Source: Desulfonema limicola (GTDB lineage Bacteria; Desulfobacterota; Desulfobacteria; Desulfobacterales; DYRC01). Taken from it: a stretch of 8,888 bases of DNA. Made by a program: the position numbers and the translations under genes. The notes under the pieces were generated by a model. The model made no database searches, was not told the origin of the DNA, and was given only the letters and a program-made list of their open reading frames with translations. Location: the NCBI GenBank assembly GCA_020718925.1, contig DYRC01000162.1:1-8888 (forward strand). The letters run 5' to 3'. Positions 1 to 4,581 of the stretch are shown piece after piece (the stretch's first letter is position 1; each line of letters begins with the position of its first letter).

Positions 1-443
1 TTATAATCCGTAAGCTTGACAGTCGGAAATCTGAAATTCACTCTGCATCCCATCAGTTCCTGTTTAAAACCGGACGGACGCCACGCTACATCCGTATCGC
101 TGAGAACCGCAAAACTTGCCGCATGTCTGTCGTAGCGGTCGAAGAGCCGGTAGTTATAGACATACATCCGTTTAGAAAAGTCATCTTCTGACTGACTCTG
201 AACATCAATATGGATTGCCGCCCAGACATCATCTCCTTTTTTAAGCCATACCTGAACCAGTTTGTCCACATATTTCCGGCTGATTTCGGCTTTTCTCGTG
301 ATTTTCCGGAGTTCTTTGTCCAGAAAAATATAGCCCTTCGACCAGTCTGTCTTTTTATATGCTTTCGGGAAAAAGAAAGCGATAAATTCTCTGAAATACT
401 GCTCTATCGCTTCTTTCCACGGGTTATCGTAATCATCGCTCAT
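1..443 (-). CDS. PD-(D/E)XK nuclease-like protein, Rpn/DUF4351-type (3' end outside window)
   Basis: Reading from ATG at 443 gives 147 residues with no stop before the window edge, so the C-terminal part is missing. The N-terminus (MSDDYDNPWKEAIEQYF), the block 'DWSKGYIFLDKELRKI' at 33-48, 'AIHIDVQSQ' at 76-84, 'KRMYVYNYRLFDRYDRHAAS' at 91-110 and 'FRFPTVKLTDY' at 137-147 match a large family of Rpn-like putative transposases/nucleases of the PD-(D/E)XK superfamily, many of which carry a C-terminal DUF4351. From family knowledge, D60 in 'YVDKL' and the 'I-E-V-Q' motif would be the metal-binding residues. Here that motif reads I-D-V-Q (D80, Q82), a conservative change. A weak AGGA lies about 9 bases before the start. 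The biological role of such proteins is mostly unproven; Rpn homologues promote RecA-independent recombination and cleave DNA in vitro. Family assignment is confident and function is not. Confidence 0.82.
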   Translation of the reverse strand, partial: MSDDYDNPWKEAIEQYFREFIAFFFPKAYKKTDWSKGYIFLDKELRKITRKAEISRKYVDKLVQVWLKKGDDVWAAIHIDVQSQSEDDFSKRMYVYNYRLFDRYDRHAASFAVLSDTDVAWRPSGFKQELMGCRVNFRFPTVKLTDY

Positions 444-499
444 CGCTGCTGTCCTATTTTCCTGCATTTCCGATAATTATCACAAGTCGTTTTTTTCAT
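440..499 (-). CDS. Possible 19-residue leader/upstream ORF overlapping the nuclease-like gene
   Basis: An ATG at 499 opens a 19-codon frame (MKKTTCDNYRKCRKIGQQR) whose TGA at 442-440 overlaps the ATG of the nuclease-like gene in an ATGA arrangement. A GAGG motif lies 8 bases upstream of this ATG, a better Shine-Dalgarno than the one before the main gene. This could be a translated leader that couples translation into the downstream gene. The peptide resembles nothing I recognise, and a frame this short can arise by chance. If the promoter proposed at 476-506 is the real one, transcripts would start inside this frame and it would not be translated. Confidence 0.2.
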   Translation of the reverse strand: MKKTTCDNYRKCRKIGQQR

Positions 500-506
500 T
501 TTTCAA
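476..506 (-). promoter_or_regulatory. Candidate promoter for the nuclease-like gene
   Basis: On the minus strand TTGAAA (506-501) is followed after 19 bases by GATAAT (481-476), which is preceded by TGT, giving an extended -10 of the form TGnGATAAT. The start codon lies about 33 bases downstream. The -10 hexamer is contained in a perfect 10-base palindrome GATAATTATC (472-481), which could be an operator but may be chance in AT-rich DNA. The spacer is longer than the usual 17, so this remains a candidate. Confidence 0.3.
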
Positions 507-594
507 GCCTCACGTTGTTGAAATCCGGAAGAAACTCCGTACACCTAACAGACACGATTTTTTTAAAAATGTCAAATATTTTTAACTCGCAGCA

Positions 595-1533
595 TCAACT
601 CAATGCCAGTGCCCTGAGACACTGATGCTTATGCGTTTCACCGGATGATGGCTCAATGCGCTGTCCGGGCAGGTGAAGACCGTATATTATCCGAAGATTA
701 TGCGCTTTCAACACCATGTTGCACAGCATGGACAGTTTGCGCTCCGTGTCTTTTTCCTGAAAAGAATGCCAGTCTATGATCATAAACGAGCCGCCCTGCC
801 CCACAAATGACTTGATAAACAGCCCTTGTCCTCTGGAAAAGGTTTTCCATGAAATATGCCCCGGCGGGTCTCCGGGCTGATAATTTCTCAAACCTTCAAA
901 ATCTTCCGCGCCCACGCCTTTCTGAGAGCCTTCCCCGTCTGCTGAGGGAACGCCTCCTGAAAAAATGAGATTCGCAGGCAGAGGCGCGGGATATACCAGA
1001 GTTTCAATCATCAGCGGAAGCCTTGACCATGCCTGAAACAATCCCAGCGGATAGCGGCTTGAAATCATCAGCGTACCGGGTTTGAACACGCCCCGTTTCC
1101 GGGTCTGTGCGGCGATATTGACGCGATTATCCTTATCCGGCAGCAAATCGCAGAGAATCTCCGGCTCTCCCACAAAATGAAATGAAATTGCCAGACGTTT
1201 CCGCTTATCTGTCCGAATCATACATCCGGAAACCGCTTTCTCACCCGCAAAAACAGGCGAAGCATTCACAGACAATACCTGAATGCCGGACAGATTTCTG
1301 AATGTGTGCAGCAATGATACAAACGCCATGCCTCCTAATAAAAACGTCAGCAAGAAGCCGAGATTATTATTATAATTAATGGACCCCATCAGCATGGCAA
1401 GCAATACCGCCATAAACAGGAATCCGTAAATGGTCGGAAGAATATAAATTTTCTTTTGTGTGAGTGTCAGAGGAAGAGAAACAGGCGTTTTGTTTCTGAT
1501 GAATCGTTCCAATATATCTTCAATAATAATCAT
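595..1533 (-). CDS. DUF58 domain-containing membrane-anchored protein
   Basis: A 312-residue protein with two adjacent hydrophobic helices near the N-terminus (about 29-50 and 56-76), a long middle region, and the DUF58 signature at about 209-241: 'AEDFEGLRNYQPGD' followed by 'ISWKTFSRGQGLFIKSF'. The C-terminus contains 'IYGLHLPGQ' (283-291) and 'HKHQCLRALAL', typical of the form of this family in proteobacteria, so it appears full length. A strong Shine-Dalgarno, AAAGGAGGG, lies 9 bases before ATG 1533. DUF58 proteins normally sit beside a MoxR AAA+ ATPase and a transglutaminase-like protein and are thought to act with MoxR in protein maturation or stress response at the membrane. No moxR-like gene is present in this window. 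The molecular function of DUF58 is unknown. The upstream neighbour on the same strand is the TauE-like gene, separated by 82 bp that hold a hairpin repeat. Confidence 0.88.
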   Translation of the reverse strand: MIIIEDILERFIRNKTPVSLPLTLTQKKIYILPTIYGFLFMAVLLAMLMGSINYNNNLGFLLTFLLGGMAFVSLLHTFRNLSGIQVLSVNASPVFAGEKAVSGCMIRTDKRKRLAISFHFVGEPEILCDLLPDKDNRVNIAAQTRKRGVFKPGTLMISSRYPLGLFQAWSRLPLMIETLVYPAPLPANLIFSGGVPSADGEGSQKGVGAEDFEGLRNYQPGDPPGHISWKTFSRGQGLFIKSFVGQGGSFMIIDWHSFQEKDTERKLSMLCNMVLKAHNLRIIYGLHLPGQRIEPSSGETHKHQCLRALALS

Positions 1534-1573
1534 CTGAAAAAGCCCTCCTTTAAGATACGCTAATAGTTCTTCT

Positions 1574-1613
1574 CCCCCCCTCTCCGTTTCGGGGAGGGGC
1601 AGGGGGGGTGGGG
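1574..1613. repeat. GC-rich hairpin repeat, copy 1 (between the TauE-like and DUF58 genes)
   Basis: A run of seven C, then TCTCCG, TTT and CGGGGAGGGG, forms a 10-bp stem with one G-T wobble and a 3-base loop (1577-1599). It is followed by a G-rich tail. The 25 bases at 1575-1599 are identical to 7082-7106. Read on the minus strand, the element begins within two bases of the TAA stop of the TauE-like gene. There is no T-run after the stem in the direction of transcription, so it is not a textbook intrinsic terminator, though it could attenuate transcription or protect the mRNA 3' end. It looks like a dispersed REP/MITE-like repeat. Confidence 0.75.
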
Positions 1614-1615
1614 TT

Positions 1616-2377
1616 TTAAAACGAATTATAAATCAGATGAATACCGAACAAGGTCAGCACAAAAACAAACATTTCCTTTAATATCCGCTCATTAATCCGC
1701 CGAATAATCCGGGGACCGATTTGTCCGCCGATCATCACGCCCGGCACGCCCCACAGCACCGCAGAGATTTCAGCCTTTCCTCCCAACATCAGATGGCTGC
1801 TGACACCGATAATGCAGGTTCCGAAAATCACAAAAATGCTGGTGGCAATTGCGCGGCTCATGGTCAGGGATAATTTGGTTTTCAGAATAGGAACCAGCCA
1901 TTCCCCGATGCTGACGCTCAGAAGCCCGCTGATCATTGACAGCAGAGAAATAATCCACGAATAGCGATAGACTTTTCGGATTTCTATTTTTTCCATACCT
2001 TTATCATCATATTTCTGATTAGAAGACACAAACAGAAACGCGGTCGTCATGGCAATAATTCCCAAAATCACTTCAAGGTGAGACGGTTTTAAGCGGGTGG
2101 CAATATACGCGCCGCCCAGAACTCCCGGCACAGTTACGCCCATCAGAAATATTCCCAATTTCACATCTACCCGTTTTTGTTTTAAAAAGGCAACAGAACT
2201 GGATCCCATTCCGGCAGCTTGGATGAGCAGAGAGGACAAGACCGCTTTTTCCGGCGATATTTTCAATGCAATCAGGAAAAACGGCATCCATAAAATTCCG
2301 CCGCCGATGCCGATGGCGGATGCAAAAGAGGCAATCAGAATGCCTGCGGGAAATGCTGTCCAATAGTCAAGGTTCAT
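1616..2377 (-). CDS. TauE/SafE family membrane permease
   Basis: A 253-residue, very hydrophobic protein. The N-terminal half carries the family hallmark 'IGIGGGILWMPFFLI' (22-36) followed by 'SSLLIQAAGMGSSSVAF', and the second half repeats the pattern with 'MISGLLSVSIGEWLVPIL' (148-165), 'SRAIATSIFVIF' and 'GVPGVMIGGQIGPRI'. This matches the internally duplicated DUF81 (TauE/SafE) fold with about 7-8 membrane helices and the usual length near 250. Members export or import sulfite, sulfoacetate, taurine-derived or other small organic anions. The substrate cannot be told from sequence. The ATG at 2377 lies inside the end of the HAMP-protein gene (11-bp overlap) and has no obvious Shine-Dalgarno, so translation is probably coupled. 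A hairpin repeat follows its stop codon immediately. Confidence 0.88.
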   Translation of the reverse strand: MNLDYWTAFPAGILIASFASAIGIGGGILWMPFFLIALKISPEKAVLSSLLIQAAGMGSSSVAFLKQKRVDVKLGIFLMGVTVPGVLGGAYIATRLKPSHLEVILGIIAMTTAFLFVSSNQKYDDKGMEKIEIRKVYRYSWIISLLSMISGLLSVSIGEWLVPILKTKLSLTMSRAIATSIFVIFGTCIIGVSSHLMLGGKAEISAVLWGVPGVMIGGQIGPRIIRRINERILKEMFVFVLTLFGIHLIYNSF

Positions 2378-2966
2378 GGGGTTCTATGGTATAAAAATCA
2401 AAGTATTGAATAACTTGGCTCAGACTTTCGCATTCGGATTTCAGACGCTCAATTTCAGGCTCAATATTTGCCTTATCCGAATGCAGCGCAGTTGAAATAT
2501 TTTCTGCAATCTCAATGCCGGATTCGCAGAGATTTTTGGATAAGAGCGTGATTTCCTGAATATTGCCGGACATCTCGTTGATGACATTTCCCAACTCTGA
2601 AAGCTCGTTATGAGCATGAATCGTGATCGTCTGACTCAGATCGCCTCCGGAAATTTTTCTGGATAGCTCAATAATATGCTGAAGCGGCTCTGTGATATTT
2701 TTGATAAACATCGTCAGTACGATGACCATCACGACCAGAATCATGGCAATCATCAGGATGGCTTTTTTTCTAAGCCTGTCAATCGGCGCAAATACGGATT
2801 TGCTTTCGATTTTGCCTTCGGAATATTGCCTGAGATTGGAGAGCAGTTCTTTTTCAAGTTTTGTGCTGTGGGTTTCAAGGATAAATTCCACGCCGACCAA
2901 CAGCGATGCAAATCCGATCAGCAGAAAATACACGATCATCGTGCGCTGAAGGCTGTATCGCGTCAT
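2367..2966 (-). CDS. HAMP domain membrane protein without an output domain
   Basis: A 199-residue protein. Transmembrane helix 1 is at about 10-29, followed by a short extracytoplasmic stretch of about 38 residues rich in K/E. Helix 2 is at about 68-88. A HAMP linker spans about 88-141, with the conserved Pro (ITEPL, P94), 'ISGGDL' (105-110) and 'HNELSELGNVINEM' (119-132). The tail (141-190) is predicted by eye to be helical/coiled-coil and ends 'FDFYTIEPHEP'. No histidine kinase, GGDEF, chemoreceptor or cyclase domain follows, although HAMP normally connects to one. It shares an ATGA start/stop overlap with livF and overlaps the TauE-like gene by 11 bp, so all three are expected to be co-translated. 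It could be a truncated sensor, a partner that signals to a separate output protein, or a small regulator of the neighbouring transporters. The domain call is firm and the role is unknown. Confidence 0.8.
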   Translation of the reverse strand: MTRYSLQRTMIVYFLLIGFASLLVGVEFILETHSTKLEKELLSNLRQYSEGKIESKSVFAPIDRLRKKAILMIAMILVVMVIVLTMFIKNITEPLQHIIELSRKISGGDLSQTITIHAHNELSELGNVINEMSGNIQEITLLSKNLCESGIEIAENISTALHSDKANIEPEIERLKSECESLSQVIQYFDFYTIEPHEP

Positions 2967-3676
2967 TTTTTGCCGCCCAGATACGCGGACTGCACATCCG
3001 GATTTGCCAAGAGTGCCTTTGCCGAATCCTGAAGCGCAATATGCCCTACTTCCATAACATATCCGCGATGTGCCAACTTCAACGCGGCGCGGGCATTCTG
3101 CTCCACCAAAATCACAGTTACGCCGGATTGGTTGATTTCTCTGACCGTCTCAAAAATCGCTTTGACCAACAGCGGCGCAAGCCCCAGACTCGGTTCATCC
3201 AAGAGCAGAATTTTGGGCTTTGCCATCAATGCGCGTCCGATAGCAAGCATCTGCTGCTCACCGCCGCTCAATGTTCCGGCAAGTTGTTCGCGTCTTTCTT
3301 TAAGTCTTGGGAAAAGTTCGTAAATCCAGTCCAGAGTGTGTTGAACCTGTTTTTTATCAGTGGCGGTGAACGCGCCCAGATTCAGGTTTTCCTGAACAGT
3401 CAGAATGCCGAACACCCGGCGTCCTTCCGGGGACTGGGTAATGCCGCGCTCCACGATTTTATTTGCCGGAATCTGATGAATGGGCTGTCCTTCAAAGATG
3501 ATTTCGCCCTGAGACGGCTTGACCAGCCCGCTGATGCTCATCAGGGTGGTGGATTTCCCCGCGCCGTTTGCGCCCAGAATGGTAACAATTTCGCCTTTGT
3601 CTGCCGAGATAGTGATGCCGTGAATTGCCTCCACGTTTCCATATCTGACATGAAGATTTCTGATTTCAAGAAGCAT
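2963..3676 (-). CDS. livF: Branched-chain amino acid ABC transporter ATPase LivF
   Basis: A 237-residue cytoplasmic ATPase subunit that powers uptake of leucine, isoleucine, valine or related compounds. Walker A is 'GANGAGKST' (35-43), the Q-loop is 'TQSPEGRRVF' (80-89), the signature is 'LSGGE' (136-140) and Walker B is 'ILLLDEP' (156-162). The switch region reads 'LVEQNA', with Gln where most ABC ATPases have His, which is normal for LivF. The C-terminus 'SAYLGGKK' also matches the family. ATG 3676 is 2 bp after the livG stop, with GAGGA inside the end of livG as the ribosome site; its own stop overlaps the next gene (ATGA). The permeases LivH/LivM and a LivK-like binding protein are not in the window. 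Related LivF proteins also serve urea or amide transporters, so the substrate is inferred. Confidence 0.92.
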   Translation of the reverse strand: MLLEIRNLHVRYGNVEAIHGITISADKGEIVTILGANGAGKSTTLMSISGLVKPSQGEIIFEGQPIHQIPANKIVERGITQSPEGRRVFGILTVQENLNLGAFTATDKKQVQHTLDWIYELFPRLKERREQLAGTLSGGEQQMLAIGRALMAKPKILLLDEPSLGLAPLLVKAIFETVREINQSGVTVILVEQNARAALKLAHRGYVMEVGHIALQDSAKALLANPDVQSAYLGGKK

Positions 3677-3678
3677 GG

Positions 3679-4446
3679 TTATTCATCCTCATCCACTCCC
3701 AGATAGGCTTCGATCACCCGCGGATTGACCTTGATTTCTTCAGGACTTCCTTCGGCGATCTTCGCGCCGTATTCAATGACCACAAGTTTGTCGCAGGCTT
3801 TCATCACTAATCCCATATCATGCTCAATCAGCAGAATCGTCAAGCCCCGGTTTTTCATCTCCGAAATCAGATGAATCAGGGCTTGGGTTTCCTGTTCGTT
3901 CATGCCTCCGGCAGGCTCGTCCAAAATCAGCAGACGCGGCATGGTGGCAAGTGCTCTGGCAATTTCCAGAAGACGCTGATTTCCATAAGACAGATTTTTG
4001 GAAAGCTGTAATGCCTGATGTTTCAAGCCCACAAATTCCAATTCTGCCATTGCCCGATCAATTGCCTGCTTTTCCTCTGTTTTCTGAGATGGGGTATGAA
4101 ACATACCGCTGATCACGCCGCTTTTCATGCGGACATGACATCCGGCTAACACATTTTCCAGCACAGAGAGATTGTGAAACAGCCGAATGGTCTGAAAAGT
4201 TCTGGCTATTCCCAACGCCACAATTTTATGCGTCCGCAACCCTGCGATGTTTCTGTCGTCAAAAATGATCTCTCCGGTATTGGGCTGATAATTGCCGGTA
4301 ATCAGATTGAACACGGTGGTTTTCCCCGCGCCGTTAGGTCCGATTAGCCCGACTACCGCGCCTGCTTCCACGTCAAAGGATACATTGTTGACCGCAGTAA
4401 GACCTCCGAAGGTTTTGATCAGGTTTTTTAAGCGTAACAATGCCAC
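3679..4446 (-). CDS. livG: Branched-chain amino acid ABC transporter ATPase LivG
   Basis: The partner ATPase of LivF. With the GTG start at 4446 it has 255 residues: Walker A 'GPNGAGKTT' (36-44), 'ARTFQTIRLF' Q-loop region, signature 'LSYGNQR' (152-158; the family usually has LSYGQQR), Walker B 'LLILDEP' (172-178) and switch 'IEHDM' with His209. The C-terminus 'RVIEAYLGVDEDE' is typical. I chose GTG 4446 because the protein then starts 'VALLRLKNLIKTFGGL', as family members do, and because AAGGGA lies 9 bases upstream. An in-frame GTG at 4470 would add eight residues (MIRKGKCV), but it sits on the edge of a hairpin repeat. livG is the first gene of the livG-livF-HAMP-TauE run; its promoter is not evident and may lie within or upstream of the repeat, or transcription may continue from copA. 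Confidence 0.9.
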   Translation of the reverse strand: MALLRLKNLIKTFGGLTAVNNVSFDVEAGAVVGLIGPNGAGKTTVFNLITGNYQPNTGEIIFDDRNIAGLRTHKIVALGIARTFQTIRLFHNLSVLENVLAGCHVRMKSGVISGMFHTPSQKTEEKQAIDRAMAELEFVGLKHQALQLSKNLSYGNQRLLEIARALATMPRLLILDEPAGGMNEQETQALIHLISEMKNRGLTILLIEHDMGLVMKACDKLVVIEYGAKIAEGSPEEIKVNPRVIEAYLGVDEDE

Positions 4447-4455
4447 AACGCATTT

Positions 4456-4461
4456 TCCCTT
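4456..4461 (-). promoter_or_regulatory. Ribosome binding site favouring the livG start at 4446
   Basis: The minus strand reads AAGGGA here, with a 9-base spacer to GTG 4446. No comparable purine-rich site precedes the alternative GTG at 4470, where the upstream bases belong to the hairpin CGGCAAT/ATTGCCG. Confidence 0.5.
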
Positions 4462-4469
4462 TCTTATCA

Positions 4470-4566
4470 CGGCAATAAATTGCCGCGCTATTATGGGATG
4501 TCCCTACGGGACAAATTTGTAGTCCTGTAAGGACGGCATATAATAGCCCGGAAATTCATTTCCGGG
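4470..4566. repeat. Nested palindromic element (four hairpins, one enclosing stem) between copA and livG
   Basis: Plus-strand order: hairpin 1 CGGCAAT/ATTGCCG (4470-4485); an outer stem GCTATTAT (4487-4494) pairing with ATAATAGC (4540-4547); inside it hairpin 2 TGTCCC-TAC-GGGACA (4499-4513) and hairpin 3 GTCCT-GTA-AGGAC (4522-4534); then hairpin 4 CCCGGAAAT/ATTTCCGGG (4547-4566). The centre ACAAATTTGT (4511-4520) is a perfect palindrome, and the whole element is roughly symmetric about it. Hairpins 2 and 3 are near-inverted copies that differ by a C-G to T-A pair exchange, so pairing is kept. The architecture suggests a dispersed non-autonomous repeat (REP/MITE-like) or a structured RNA. It fills nearly all of the gap between copA and livG. 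No T-run follows a stem in the transcribed direction, so it does not look like an intrinsic terminator. Confidence 0.75.
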
Positions 4567-4581
4567 ATTTTGTAACATCCG

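Noticed and set aside
570..575. TTGACA (-35 consensus) downstream of the DUF58 gene
   Set aside because: No acceptable -10 hexamer lies 16-18 bases downstream on the minus strand (the sequence there is TCTGTT), so it is not supported as a promoter.
1574..1613. Intrinsic terminator after the TauE-like gene
   Set aside because: The stem is strong, but no T-run follows it in the transcribed direction. I list it as a repeat and leave a terminator-like role as a possibility.
2906..3706. A long open frame on the plus strand opposite livF
   Set aside because: It is antisense to a clearly conserved ABC ATPase, its translation resembles no family and is rich in Cys, His and Phe as expected from a shadow of coding DNA. 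livF explains this DNA fully.
4470..4566. Integron attC site or tRNA-like gene
   Set aside because: The core sites RYYYAAC/GTTRRRY of attC are missing, and there is no T-loop consensus, anticodon arm of proper size or CCA context for a tRNA.
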